A DNA stretch of 64,000 bases from Candidatus Aalborgicola danicus. GTDB taxonomy: Bacteria; Pseudomonadota; Gammaproteobacteria; Burkholderiales; Burkholderiaceae_C. Numbering within the stretch: position 1 is the first letter of the stretch; each line of letters starts with the position of its first letter. The translations under genes were made by a program, and so were the position numbers. The stretch is from contig JADJBC010000008.1 of NCBI GenBank assembly GCA_016703945.1, forward strand, positions 1-64,000. Direction: 5' to 3'. Under the pieces are notes generated by a model. The model saw only the letters and a program-made list of their open reading frames with translations, did no database searches and had not been told where the DNA came from. Shown here one piece after another: positions 15,287-24,741 of this stretch.

Positions 15287-15829
15287 TCAGGCAGTGGGAA
15301 TGCCTTTGCCGTTGTGCATCCAGGCGGCGTGTTTGGGGGCCTTCTTGGTGCGATCCCACTCGTTGAGCATGTCCCACTTCACGTCGTCCAGCGCCTTGGT
15401 CATGGCCGAAGTGGCGGTGTTGACGGCCAGCTCCAGGCGGTGACCGTTGGGGTCAAAGAAGTAGATGGACTTGAAGATGGTGTGGTCGGTGACACCAATC
15501 ACCTCAATGCCTGCGGCCTCCAGTTTGGCCTTTTGTGCTTCCAGTTCAGCCAGCGTGCCGACCTCAAAGGCCAGGTGTTGTGTCCACGACGGTGTGTTGT
15601 GGTCACGGTCCATGGCAGGGCTGTTGGGCAGCTCGAAGAAGGCCAGCACATTGCCATTGCCTGCGTCCAGGAAGACATGCATATAAGGGTCTGGCGCCTT
15701 GGTGGACGGCACCTCGTCTTCGGCAATGGCCAGCACAAAGCCCATGTCCAAGTGTTGGGTGTACCACTCCACGGTTTGTTTGGCGTTGATGCAGCGGTAG
15801 GCTACGTGGTGGATTTTTTGGATCAGCAT
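15287..15829 (-). CDS. VOC-family (glyoxalase/extradiol dioxygenase-like) protein
   Basis: A 180-residue protein of the vicinal-oxygen-chelate fold. The candidate metal ligands are in IHHVAYRCI, TQHLAFEVG and GHRLELAVN (His, His, Glu), so it is probably a metal-dependent enzyme. The C-terminus carries an extra segment with WDMLNEWDRTKKAPKHAAWMH. It is first in the fahA-maiA operon and divergent from a LysR gene. The place is where hmgA might be expected, but the family does not fix the substrate; it could be a dioxygenase, an isomerase or a lyase. ATG 15829 was chosen over the upstream MREKT start because it begins the first beta-strand. Confidence 0.8.
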   Translation of the reverse strand: MLIQKIHHVAYRCINAKQTVEWYTQHLDMGFVLAIAEDEVPSTKAPDPYMHVFLDAGNGNVLAFFELPNSPAMDRDHNTPSWTQHLAFEVGTLAELEAQKAKLEAAGIEVIGVTDHTIFKSIYFFDPNGHRLELAVNTATSAMTKALDDVKWDMLNEWDRTKKAPKHAAWMHNGKGIPTA

Positions 15830-15976
15830 GGTTTTTTCTCTCATGTGTTGAGGACAGAGCTTGCTAGCTACGCGTGCTGCGGTCTGACCCGCAAGGTTTC
15901 ACTTGTGGCCGCTATTAGAGGGGAGTTTGATCTATCATTCAAACAGATTTTTGTGATGAATTTATACAAATAACTT

Positions 15977-16886
15977 ATGAATATCACGCTGCGGCAGTTG
16001 CGGGCTTTTGTGGCGCTGGCCGACTCCGGCAGTTTTACCGATGCGGCCGCCAGCCTGCATGTGACCCAATCGGCATTGAGCGGCCTGATCAAGGAGGTGG
16101 AGCAGACGCTGGGTGTGCAACTGGTCAACCGCAGCACCCGCAAGGTCAGCCTGTCGGAAGCGGGGCGCGAGTTCTACCCGCTGGTGGCCCGGCTGCTGCA
16201 AGACCTGGATGGCGCGCTGGACACCATCACCGATTTGAAGGCGCTCAAGCGCGGCCTGGTGCGCGTGGCGGCGCCGCAGCTGATGTCCGCATCCGTGTTG
16301 CCGGAGGTGATCGCGGGCTTCAGGCAGCAGTACCCCGGACATTGAAATCCGCTTGTCCGACTGCATGGTGGAGCATGTGCTACCCAAGGTGCACAGTGGT
16401 GAGGTGGACTTTGGCGTGGGGCCCGAGCGCGAGCCATCCACCGATATCGAGGCCCAGACCCTGTTCGAAATTCCCTTTGTTGTGGTGTTCCGCAGTGACC
16501 ACCCCCTGAACGAGAAGAAGCGCGTGACCTGGGATGATGCGCTGCGTTACCCGGTGATCGCGCTCAAGGGTGAATTCACACACCGCCTGCGGGCCGATTT
16601 ACACGAATCCCTGCACGACGAAGCGTTGAACCCGGCCAACGAAGTCGGATTTATGACCACGGCCTTTGCCATGGTCAGCGCCGGCTTGGGCGTGACCACC
16701 TGCCTGCCCTATGCCAGCAGCCTGATACGGCTACACAAACTGGAGAGTCGGCCCCTGGTGGACCCGGTGGTGCGGCGCAAGTTCTTTGTTTTTACCCGCA
16801 GGGACCGGCCGCTGTCACCAGCCGCGCAGCGGTTCTCGGAGTATTTATTGGACTATGTGAATCGGCAGGAGTGGTTTGTGCAATGA
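15977..16886 (+). CDS. LysR-family transcriptional regulator (frameshifted)
   Basis: About 302 residues in two frames. The HTH domain is MNITLRQLRAFVALADSGSF with LHVTQSALSGLIKEVEQTLG. The effector-binding domain resumes after an extra base near 16338 (QQYP, then DIEIRLSDCMVEHVLPK) and continues to EWFVQ. It is divergent from the VOC-fahA-maiA operon with about 150 bases between, so it is the likely regulator of that operon. The stop overlaps the start of the HPP-CBS gene (ATGA at 16883-16886). Confidence 0.85.
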
Positions 16887-18001
16887 AGTTTCTGATGGCT
16901 TTTCTGGCGGGTCCCGTTCAGGTTGATGGACGGGAGCGCTGGCGTTCTTTTATTGGTGCCGGTTTTGGCATCCTAGTCACCGCGCTGCTTGGCCGATGGG
17001 TCGTCAATCCGGACGTATCGTCGGCTTGGCTGATCGCCCCCATGGGTGCCAGCGCGGTACTGGTGTTTGCGGTCTCGGGCAGTCCGATGGCCCAGCCCTG
17101 GGCGGTGATAGGCGGTAACACCATTTCTGCCCTGGTCGGCATTAGCTGTGTGCTGACCCTGGGCGATACCATCTGGGCCGCGCCCCTGAGTGTTCTCCTG
17201 GCGATAGCCCTGATGTTTTCCTTGCGCTGCCTGCATCCACCCGGTGGGGCGACCGCCTTGTTGGCCGTGTTGGTGCAGGCAACAAACTACCAGTTTGCGC
17301 TGGTACCCGTGCTGCTCAACTCAATCGTGCTGGTGGCGGCGGCGGTGGTGTACAACAATTTGACCGGACGGCGGTATCCCCATACGCAACGCAGTGGCAG
17401 TGCGCAATCGGCAACCGTCGCGCGTTTCAGTGCCACCGATCTGGATGCCGCGTTGGCGCACTACAACCAGGTGTTGGATGTGAGTCGCGACGATCTGGAG
17501 CAATTGCTGCACTACGCAGAATTGAATTCCTACCATCGCACTCTGGGCGACCTGCGGTGTGAAAATATCATGTCGCGAGATCCAATTGCCGTGCAGTTTG
17601 GAACCGCGCTGGACGAAGCCTGGGCCTTGATGCGGCAACAGCGCATCAAGGCATTGCCGGTGATTGATCGCACCCGGCGGTTAGTGGGCATTTTGACCAT
17701 GGCGGACTTTTTGCGTGAGGTCGGACTCGGTGAACACGACGGTATCGGCGTGCGTTGGCGCGCATTTGTGAAGCGTAGCGGGATGACGCACTCCACAAAG
17801 CCTGAAGTCGTGGGTCAAATCATGACCCGCAAGGTGCAGGTCGCCAGTGCGGACCGGCACATCATTGAACTGGTACCGCTTTTCTCAAACGGTGGGCATC
17901 ACCACATCCCCATCATCGATGCGGAAAACCGCCTGGTAGGCATCATCACGCAGACCGACTTGCTGCGCGCCCTCTATCGCGCGGTCAAGCCCGATGCATG
18001 A
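16883..18001 (+). CDS. HPP-family membrane protein with two CBS domains
   Basis: A 372-residue protein. The first 160 residues are an HPP-type membrane domain of four to five helices (SSAWLIAPMGASAVLVFAV, then LRCLHPPGGATALLAVLVQA with the family's HPPGGA motif). After a linker come two CBS domains (IMSRDPIAVQFGTALDEAW...LVGILTMADFL and IMTRKVQVASADRHI...LVGIITQTDLL), which usually bind adenosyl ligands. HPP proteins have been linked to nitrite transport in chloroplasts and cyanobacteria, but the substrate here is unknown. Translation is probably coupled to the upstream lysR. Confidence 0.85.
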   Translation: MKFLMAFLAGPVQVDGRERWRSFIGAGFGILVTALLGRWVVNPDVSSAWLIAPMGASAVLVFAVSGSPMAQPWAVIGGNTISALVGISCVLTLGDTIWAAPLSVLLAIALMFSLRCLHPPGGATALLAVLVQATNYQFALVPVLLNSIVLVAAAVVYNNLTGRRYPHTQRSGSAQSATVARFSATDLDAALAHYNQVLDVSRDDLEQLLHYAELNSYHRTLGDLRCENIMSRDPIAVQFGTALDEAWALMRQQRIKALPVIDRTRRLVGILTMADFLREVGLGEHDGIGVRWRAFVKRSGMTHSTKPEVVGQIMTRKVQVASADRHIIELVPLFSNGGHHHIPIIDAENRLVGIITQTDLLRALYRAVKPDA

Positions 18002-18009
18002 TGCCTGCA

Positions 18010-18543
18010 TTACAAAGTGATACGCACCTTGCGCGCTACGCCATCCCCTCGCCCGATGTGGCCCAAGGGCAGGTCGGTACTGGACTTGATGCAATTCAGC
18101 ACGATGTTGGAGCGGATATTGGCCACCCCCTTGATACGCGTCAGCACCCGCAACACCGACTCCGACAACACGCCCAGATCGGCAGCCACGATCTGCAGAA
18201 TGTAGTCGGACTCACCAGCCACCGCATAACAGTCCAGCACCTCGGGGATGGCGGTGATCTCGCGCTCAAACGCCAGTCCTTCATCACCACCATGGCGACT
18301 TAGCGTCACATAACTAATGGCGCGCACGCCCAAGCCCAAGGCCGCGGCATCCAGTAAGGCCACATAACGGCGGATGATGCCCGTGGTCTCCAGGCGCTGA
18401 ATGCGCCGGCTGACCTGCGACGCCGACAGGTGAATCAGGTCGCCCACCTGCTGGTTGGTGGCATGGGCGTCTTTTTGCAGTGCAGCAAGCAAGCTGATAT
18501 CGAACTTGTCGAGTAGTAAATCGTCATATTTCTCTTGATTCAT
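18010..18543 (-). CDS. Lrp/AsnC-family transcriptional regulator
   Basis: A 177-residue regulator: winged HTH LDKFDISLLAALQKDAHATNQQVGDLIHLSASQVSRRIQRLE, then a RAM ligand-binding domain (VLDCYAVAGESDYILQIVA). It is transcribed divergently from hpd with about 110 bases between, the standard arrangement for a local Lrp-type activator of an amino acid catabolic gene. Phenylalanine, tyrosine or a keto acid would be the natural effector, but that is inference. ATG 18543 (MNQEKYDD) was chosen; a second ATG lies five codons upstream. Confidence 0.87.
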   Translation of the reverse strand: MNQEKYDDLLLDKFDISLLAALQKDAHATNQQVGDLIHLSASQVSRRIQRLETTGIIRRYVALLDAAALGLGVRAISYVTLSRHGGDEGLAFEREITAIPEVLDCYAVAGESDYILQIVAADLGVLSESVLRVLTRIKGVANIRSNIVLNCIKSSTDLPLGHIGRGDGVARKVRITL

Positions 18544-18652
18544 GCATGAATTATGCATATCTTTGGCCGTGGGCGGCGTAAATTGCTTACACCGTGCGCT
18601 GCGTTTTGACCACAATCAAGGATTCACAACAAAGGTTTTTAGGAGCAGCACG

Positions 18653-19730
18653 ATGGCCGATCTTTTTGACAACCCGATGGGACTCATGGGGTTTGAGTTT
18701 GTCGAGTTTGCATCTCCCACACCCGGCCTGATAGAACCCATTTTTGAGCAAATGGGTTTCAAACACGTGGCGCGCCACCGCTCCAAAGATGTGGACCTGT
18801 ACCGGCAAGGCGACATCAATTTCATCATCAACCGCGAACCCAAAAGCCACGCCGCCTACTTCGCCGCCGAGCACGGGCCCCTGCGCTTGCAGCATGGCGT
18901 TTCGCGTACGAGATTCACACAAGGCCTACGCCTTGGCGCTGGAACAGGGCGCGCAACCCGTAGAGATTCAACCCGGCCCCATGGAGCTGCGCCTGCCCGC
19001 CATCAAGGGCATTGGCGGGGCGCCGCTGTACCTGATTGACCGTTTTGAAGAAGGCAAGTCAATCTACGACATCGACTTTGAATTCCTGCCCGGCGTGGAC
19101 CGTCACCCCGTGGGCCATGGCCTCAAAATCATCGACCACCTGACCCACAATGTCTACCGTGGCCGCATGACCTATTGGGGCGGTTTTTACGAGAAAATTT
19201 TCAACTTCCGCGAAATCCGATACTTCGACATCAAGGGCGAGTACACCGGCCTCACATCCCGCGCCATGACCGCGCCCGACGGCATGATCCGCATCCCGCT
19301 GAACGAAGAAGCCTCGGGCAAGACCGGCCAGATCGAAGAATATTTGATGCAGTTCAACGGCGAGGGCATTCAGCACATTGCCTTGCTCAGCGACAACCTG
19401 ATTGCCACACTGGACAGCCTGAAGGCCGCTGGTGTACCGCTGATGACCGCACCATCTGCCACGTACTACGACATGCTGGAAGGCCGCCTGCCCAACCACG
19501 GCGAAGACGTGGCTGCGCTGCAAAGCCGTGGCATTCTGTTGGACGGTGTCAGCAAGGACGGTGAGCGCCGCCTGTTGTTGCAGATTTTCTCGGCCACGCT
19601 GCTGGGCCCGGTGTTTTTCGAATTCATCCAGCGCAAGGGAGACGATGGTTTTGGTGAGGGCAACTTCAAGGCGCTGTTTGAATCGCTGGAGCGCGATCAG
19701 TTGGCGCGCGGCGTGATCACGGCGGATTGA
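18653..19730 (+). CDS. hpd: 4-Hydroxyphenylpyruvate dioxygenase (frameshifted)
   Basis: A non-haem iron enzyme that converts 4-hydroxyphenylpyruvate to homogentisate. ATG 18653 has a good Shine-Dalgarno (AGGAG). The frame breaks near 18888, where CCCC seems to carry one extra C: AAEHGP must be followed by ACSMAFRVRDSHKAY in another frame. The iron ligands lie in the second half: the His in HPVGHGLKIIDHLTHNVY, the His in IQHIALLSDN and the Glu in VFFEFIQRKGD. All are present, so apart from the indel the enzyme is complete at about 359 residues. Its stop overlaps the phhB start. Confidence 0.9.
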
Positions 19731-20053
19731 TGATGGCCATTCAAAAACTGGATGCGCAGGAAACCGCACAACAACTGCAGGCTGTGCCACTGTGGACCTT
19801 TGACGCCAAAGTGGGCGCCATCACGCGTGAATTTGTGTTGGCCGACTTCATGCAGGCCTTTGCCTTCATGACACAGATTGCCATCGCCGCCGAAAAGCAC
19901 AACCACCACCCCGAGTGGAGCAATGTGTACAACAAGGTGCTGGTCACCTGGACCACACACGACGTGCACGGTTTGAGTAGCAATGACATCGCCATGGCCC
20001 GCATGTGTGACCTGGCTTTTGCAGGCTACGCAGCCGCTCCCAAAGGCGATTAA
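19730..20053 (+). CDS. phhB: Pterin-4a-carbinolamine dehydratase
   Basis: A small enzyme that recycles the tetrahydropterin cofactor used by phenylalanine hydroxylase. The active-site signature AEKHNHHPEWSNVYNKV is complete and is followed by LVTWTTHDVHGLSSND. The length of about 107 residues is normal. It overlaps the hpd stop (TGATG) and lies 14 bases before phhA, so hpd, phhB and phhA are one operon. The second ATG (19733) is an equally possible start. Confidence 0.93.
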   Translation: MMAIQKLDAQETAQQLQAVPLWTFDAKVGAITREFVLADFMQAFAFMTQIAIAAEKHNHHPEWSNVYNKVLVTWTTHDVHGLSSNDIAMARMCDLAFAGYAAAPKGD

Positions 20054-20067
20054 AGAGGAGGCCTGAA

Positions 20068-20976
20068 ATGCAAGCGCAAGCAACACCCGTTAAGGTCAAG
20101 CACGGTCTGGCTGCAGGCCCCGCGGCAGCACCCCAACGCGCCGACTGGACCATAGACCAGGGCTGGGACAACTACACCCCGGAGCAACACGCCGTCTGGA
20201 AGACGCTGTATGAGCGCCAGACCAAGCTGCTGCCGGGCCTGGCCTGTGACGACTTTGTCGAAGGCATGAAGAACCTGCCGATGTCGGCTGATGAGATCCC
20301 CAATTTTGAAAATTTGTCGGAAGTGCTGATGCGCAAGACCGGGTGGCAGGTTGTGGCCGTGGCCGGCCTGGTGCCCGATGATGTGTTTTTTGAGCACCTG
20401 GCCAACCGCCGCTTTCCGGCCGGCAACTTCATACGCGGTGCACATGAGCTGGACTACCTCGAAGAGCCCGACGTCTTCCACGACGTGTTTGGCCATGTGC
20501 CCATGCTGATGCACCCTGTCATGGCGGACTTCATCCAGGCTTATGGCAAGGGTGGACTGCGGGCGCAAAGTCTGGGCAAACTCGCCGAGTTGGCGCGCGT
20601 CTACTGGTACACGGTAGAGTTTGGCCTGGTGCAGCAAAGTGAAGGTTTGCGCATCTACGGGGCGGGCATTGCATCGTCATTCTCCGAGAGCACATTTTCC
20701 GTTCAGAGCGATTCGCCTAACCGAATTGGGTTCGATCTGGAGCGTGTCATGCGAACCAACTATCGCATTGATGATTTCCAGGAAAGCTACTTTGTGCTGG
20801 ACCATCTGCAAGACCTGCTGGCACTGGCACAGACGGAATTTGCTCCGTACTACGAGCGCCTGAATAGCGGCCCGACCTACCAGCCGGGCGACGTGTTACC
20901 CACCGATCGGGTGCCGCATCGCGGAACCGGCAGCTACCACCGCGAACGCACTGCAGCGGCTGTTGTCAAGGTGTAA
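20068..20976 (+). CDS. phhA: Phenylalanine-4-hydroxylase
   Basis: A tetrahydropterin-dependent iron monooxygenase that converts phenylalanine to tyrosine. The 302-residue protein has the iron ligands in EPDVFHDVFGHVPML (two His) and YWYTVEFGLV (Glu), with AGIASSFSE typical of bacterial PAH. It is preceded by AAAGAGGAG, a strong ribosome-binding site. It needs the product of phhB next to it, and its tyrosine product feeds a tyrosine aminotransferase not seen here and then hpd. Confidence 0.95.
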   Translation: MQAQATPVKVKHGLAAGPAAAPQRADWTIDQGWDNYTPEQHAVWKTLYERQTKLLPGLACDDFVEGMKNLPMSADEIPNFENLSEVLMRKTGWQVVAVAGLVPDDVFFEHLANRRFPAGNFIRGAHELDYLEEPDVFHDVFGHVPMLMHPVMADFIQAYGKGGLRAQSLGKLAELARVYWYTVEFGLVQQSEGLRIYGAGIASSFSESTFSVQSDSPNRIGFDLERVMRTNYRIDDFQESYFVLDHLQDLLALAQTEFAPYYERLNSGPTYQPGDVLPTDRVPHRGTGSYHRERTAAAVVKV

Positions 20977-21019
20977 ACCCCAGCCAAAATTGGTGTTGCG
21001 CGCGTGGACAATACCGGCC

Positions 21020-22817
21020 ATGCATCTAACACCTACCCCCTCTACATCCGCTCCCCAGATTGCCGGCCACCTGCTGGTGCAATGTCTGATTGAACAAGGC
21101 GTTACCCACGCCTTTGGAGTTCCCGGCGAAAGCTATCTGGCCGTCTTGGACGGCTTTCATCTGTACCGCGAGCGCATCCAGTTTGTCGTCAACCGGCAAG
21201 AGGGCGGCGCTGCCTTCATGGCCGAGGCCCATGGCAAGCTGACCGGCCGCCCCGGCGTGTGTTTTGTGACCCGTGGACCCGGCGCCACCAATGCCTGCAT
21301 CGGCGTACACACTGCGTTCCAGGATTCCACACCCATGGTGCTGCTGATTGGCGACGTGGCCAGCGACCAGCGCGACCGCGAAGCCTTTCAGGAGATGGAC
21401 TACCGCGTCATGTTCGGCCCCAGCGCCCTGGGCATGGCCAAACTGGTAGAGCGCATTGACGACGCGGCCCGCATCCCCGAATACATAGCCCGCGCCTTTG
21501 CCACGGCGATGAACGGCCGCCCCGGCCCCGTGGTGCTGGTGTTGCCCGAAGACATGCTGACGCAAACCGTCCAGGTGAACCCAGCACACCGGCGTAGTGC
21601 CCGCACCGTTGGCCCGCGTCGAACCATCGGACGCATGGAGCGACCCCGGCGCCTTGCGCACGCTGCGCGAGATGCTCATAAAAGCCCAGCGCCCGTTTGT
21701 CATTGCCGGTGGCAGCGGCTGGACGCCGCAGTCGGCCCAGGCCTTGCAGCGCTTTGCCGAGGCCTGGCGTCTGCCGGTGGGCAATGCCTTCCGCTTTCAG
21801 GACACCTTTGACAACCACCACCCGCTGTATGCCGGCGACGTCGGCATTGGCATCAACCCGGCGCTTGCCAAACGCATTGGCGAGAGCGACCTGGTCATCG
21901 CCATCGGCCCACGCCTCGGCGAGATGACGACCGGCGGCTACACGCTGCTGCAGGCCCCGCGCAGCAAACAAACGCTAGTCCACATCCACGCCAGCGCCGA
22001 AGAGCTGAACCGCGTCTACCAGGCCGACCTGGCCATCCACGCCAGCATGCGCGCCGCCGCCCGCTCGCTGGAGGTGCTGGCTGCCCCCAAGGACGTGGTG
22101 TGGGAGGCCTGGGCGCAGGCCTGCAATGCCGACTACGTGGCCAACCTGCAAGCCAGCCCCATCAAGGACCTGCCGGCCGACACCGAGCGCGGCCTGGTCG
22201 ATATGCACAGCGTCATCGCCACCGTGCAAAAGCATTTGCCAGCAGATGCCGTGCTAACCAACGGTGCCGGCAACTTTGCCAGCTGGCTGCACCGCTTCTA
22301 CCGCTACAGCGGCCTGGCCAAGGGCTTCAAGACGCAATTGGCCCCCACCAATGGGGCCATGGGATATGGCGTGCCGGCCGGTATTGCAGCGGCCATCACC
22401 AGCAAGGCCAGCCCAACAGCAGCCGGGCAGGGCAGGGTGGTGTTCACCATTGCCGGTGACGGCGACTTTCTGATGAACGGCCAGGAGCTGGCCACTGCCG
22501 TGCAACACGGCGCCAAGACCATCATTCTGCTGCTGAACAACGGCATGTACGGCACGATTCGTATGCACCAGGAGCGCGAATACCCGCAGCACGTGGCCGG
22601 TGCCGGCACTGCGCTGCACAACCCCGACTTCGCCGCGCTGGCCCGCGCCTACGGTTATGCCGGTGTGCGCATCCAGCGCACGGCCGACTTTGAGGCCGAG
22701 TTGCTGGCGGCGCTGGCGCGGCCCGAGGGCACGCTGATCGAGGTGATGCTGGAGCCTGAGTTGATCAGCACCCGGGTCTCGCTGGCGGGTATTACGCAGG
22801 CGGCGCTGAAACGCTGA
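21020..22817 (+). CDS. Acetolactate synthase-like thiamine-diphosphate enzyme (frameshifted)
   Basis: About 599 residues with the three-domain layout of the IlvB superfamily. The PYR domain has HAFGVPGESYLAVLDGF with the cofactor-activating Glu. The PP domain has FTIAGDGDFLMNGQELATA and LLNNGMYGT (the GDG...NN diphosphate-binding motif). The frame breaks near 21595 by one extra base (NPAH, then TGVVPAPLARV). No small regulatory subunit is next to it, so biosynthetic acetolactate synthase is not certain. Glyoxylate carboligase, oxalyl-CoA decarboxylase or benzoylformate decarboxylase-like roles are alternatives. It follows phhA in the same direction but with its own leader. Confidence 0.82.
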
Positions 22818-22835
22818 GCGCAAGGAGAGTCTATG

Positions 22836-22899
22836 CATAAAAAGTGCCTCCAGCCCACGTGAAATATGCGTAAGCCGCTATCAACTCAGTAGCAACTTG
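22836..22899 (+). repeat. Dispersed intergenic repeat, copy 5
   Basis: TATGCATAAAAAGTGCCTCC-AGCCCACGTGAAATATGCGTAAGCCGCTATC...AGTAGCAACTTG, between the thiamine-diphosphate enzyme and the LanC-like gene. It is one of the better-preserved copies and ends 18 bases before the lanC-like start. Confidence 0.8.
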
Positions 22900-22917
22900 T
22901 GTCAACAGGAATGCACC

Positions 22918-24171
22918 ATGCTTTATGAGCTTGCCCGCCATGAACCCTTGCGCACTGTCGCATGGGATTCCGATGTCGCTCGCGCCACAATACAAGCCAT
23001 TGTGGATGAGACGGAGCGCCAATTTGACCCGGTACTGGGATGGCCTGCGCATCCCAGAGACCGGGCCGAGGCGCGCGCCACGGATCCCGGTCTGACCCCG
23101 CTCTACCACGGTGCGTGTGGTGTCGTCTGGGCACTGCATTACTTGCAAGCGCAAGGTGGGGCTTCGCTAAAGGCAGACTACATCGCTTACCTCGACGCTG
23201 CACGCTCGCGCAACCAGGAATGGCTGGGCGAGGTCCGCGATGCCGCCGCCGCCTCGTATTTGATGGGCGATACGCCATTTCTGATGCAGCAATGGGCCAA
23301 CGCGGCTGACCGCTCGGTCCTAAACGACCAGCTGGCGCACCTCATCGCGGGCAATAGGGAGCATCCACACCGCGAACTGATGTGGGGCGCCCCCGGAACG
23401 ATGCTGGCGGCGTATTTTTTGTACCAACACAGTGGCGACCCACGCTGGGCCAAGTTGTACGTTCAGACAGCGGCAACACTGTGGAGCCAGTTGCTGTGGT
23501 CCGACGAGTTCCAGTGCCACTACTGGACGCAGGACATGTATGGGCGCCAAAGCACTTACCTGGACGGTGTGCACGGTTTTGTGGCCACAGCATGTGCACT
23601 GATCAAGGGGCGCAAACTGCTGGCGCCAGACGATTGGCAGCAATGGGAGCGCTGCATCGTTCAAACCGTGTCGCGCACCGCTACCGAGGACGGCCAGGGT
23701 GTGAATTGGCGCGCGCACCTTGTCACCCCGGCGGGTGAGCAACCGCGCTTGCTGATGCAGTTCTGCCATGGGGCACCGGGCTTTGTCATCTGCCTGGGCG
23801 ATCTGCCCGCAGGACCGCTTGACGCTTTGATGTTGCGCGCTGGTGAGACCCTCTGGCAAGCGGGACCCCTGACCAAGGGCGCCAACCTGTGCCACGGCAC
23901 GGGCGGCAATGGCTACGCCTTCCTCAAGCTCTACCAGCGCACGGGAGACGCCAAATGGCTTGAGCGTGCCCGCGCATTTGCCATGCACGGCATCGCGCAG
24001 ACCGCGGCGGAGCGGGCGCAGCACGGGCAGGGCCAGTATTCGCTGTGGACGGGGGATCTGGGCTTTGCCATCTACCTGTGGGACTGTTTGACGGGCGAGC
24101 CCCGGTTTCCCACACTGGATGTGTTCTTTTCGGGCGCTAGCGAGCAGGCGACTTCGCCGCCGGTTTTGTAA
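22918..24171 (+). CDS. LanC-like (lanthionine synthetase C-like) protein
   Basis: A 417-residue protein with the alpha/alpha-toroid repeats of the LanC family, seen as recurring Gly-rich loops (TPLYHGACGVVWALHYL, ELMWGAPGTMLAAYFL, YLDGVHGFVATA, QFCHGAPGFVICL, LCHGTGGNGYAFLKL, SLWTGDLGFAIYL). The zinc ligands are likely the Cys in QFCHGAPG and the Cys-His in NLCHGTGGN, and all are kept. LanC enzymes cyclise dehydrated lanthipeptide precursors, while stand-alone relatives act on other thiol adducts. No dehydratase, precursor or exporter gene is nearby. Its 3' end overlaps the convergent merR-type gene by 35 bases. Confidence 0.88.
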   Translation: MLYELARHEPLRTVAWDSDVARATIQAIVDETERQFDPVLGWPAHPRDRAEARATDPGLTPLYHGACGVVWALHYLQAQGGASLKADYIAYLDAARSRNQEWLGEVRDAAAASYLMGDTPFLMQQWANAADRSVLNDQLAHLIAGNREHPHRELMWGAPGTMLAAYFLYQHSGDPRWAKLYVQTAATLWSQLLWSDEFQCHYWTQDMYGRQSTYLDGVHGFVATACALIKGRKLLAPDDWQQWERCIVQTVSRTATEDGQGVNWRAHLVTPAGEQPRLLMQFCHGAPGFVICLGDLPAGPLDALMLRAGETLWQAGPLTKGANLCHGTGGNGYAFLKLYQRTGDAKWLERARAFAMHGIAQTAAERAQHGQGQYSLWTGDLGFAIYLWDCLTGEPRFPTLDVFFSGASEQATSPPVL

Positions 24172-24598
24172 ACGACTTTCTGGCACGCGCTGCGCCGGCT
24201 CCGCTGCCGGAATCCGTCGCCGTACTCTGGGCCGTCGAGACCGGTTGATCCGGTGCGCAGGTCAGTGACGCAAAGGTGGCCTTGAGTTCCTTTTTCAGGG
24301 TCTGTAGCTGGCGAATATGGGCATCAATTTGTGCCATCTTGGCCTGCAGCTGCTGCTCAATGTCGCCTCGACCAAACTGGCCACGCGCCACTTGCGGCAG
24401 GATCACACGAATCTCTGCCAGTGAAAAACCCAGCGCCTGGGCACCGCGCACAAACCGCAGGGCCTGCACATGCGCCGCGGTGTAGGCGCGGTAGCCGTTT
24501 TCCTGGCGCGCGGGGGCTTCGAGAATGCCCTGCTTTTCGTAGTAGCGCACCGTGTCGGTGGACACGTTGATGGCTTTGGCTAGCTGGCTGATGTTCAT
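24137..24598 (-). CDS. MerR-family transcriptional regulator
   Basis: A 153-residue regulator: the winged-helix MNISQLAKAINVSTDTVRYYEKQGIL, RQENGYRAYTAAHVQALRF, then a long dimerisation helix (IEQQLQAKMAQIDAHIRQLQTLKKEL). The C-terminus has one Cys (LTCAPDQ) and a basic Ala/Ser-rich tail, so a metal ligand set of the CueR/CadR kind is not evident. It is divergent from the metallo-beta-lactamase-fold gene, with a MerR-type promoter between them. The start at 24598 is set by the MNISQL helix. Confidence 0.88.
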   Translation of the reverse strand: MNISQLAKAINVSTDTVRYYEKQGILEAPARQENGYRAYTAAHVQALRFVRGAQALGFSLAEIRVILPQVARGQFGRGDIEQQLQAKMAQIDAHIRQLQTLKKELKATFASLTCAPDQPVSTAQSTATDSGSGAGAARARKSFTKPAAKSPAR

Positions 24599-24636
24599 GT
24601 TTGCAACGTGGATTGCAGTCGCACCAAAAATAGTGC

Positions 24637-24668
24637 TTGACCTTGGAGCATAGACCAAGCTTTAGAGT
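24637..24668 (+). promoter_or_regulatory. MerR-type promoter/operator for the hydrolase gene
   Basis: A -35 TTGACC at 24637-24642 and a -10-like TTAGAG/TAGAGT at 24662-24668 are separated by an overlong 19-20 base spacer. The spacer carries the dyad CTTGG-agcatag-ACCAAG. An overlong spacer with a central dyad is the known hallmark of promoters activated by MerR-family twisting. It lies between the two divergent genes. Confidence 0.7.
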
Positions 24669-24741
24669 CCGTCTACGGGTCTCGCATCCGAGCCCATACA
24701 ACCTATTTTGGTGTTCTACCAACCACAAACGGAATCTCAGC

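Noticed and set aside
23000..24171. Lanthipeptide biosynthetic cluster around the LanC-like gene
   Set aside because: No LanB, LanM, precursor peptide, protease or transporter gene could be found on either side.
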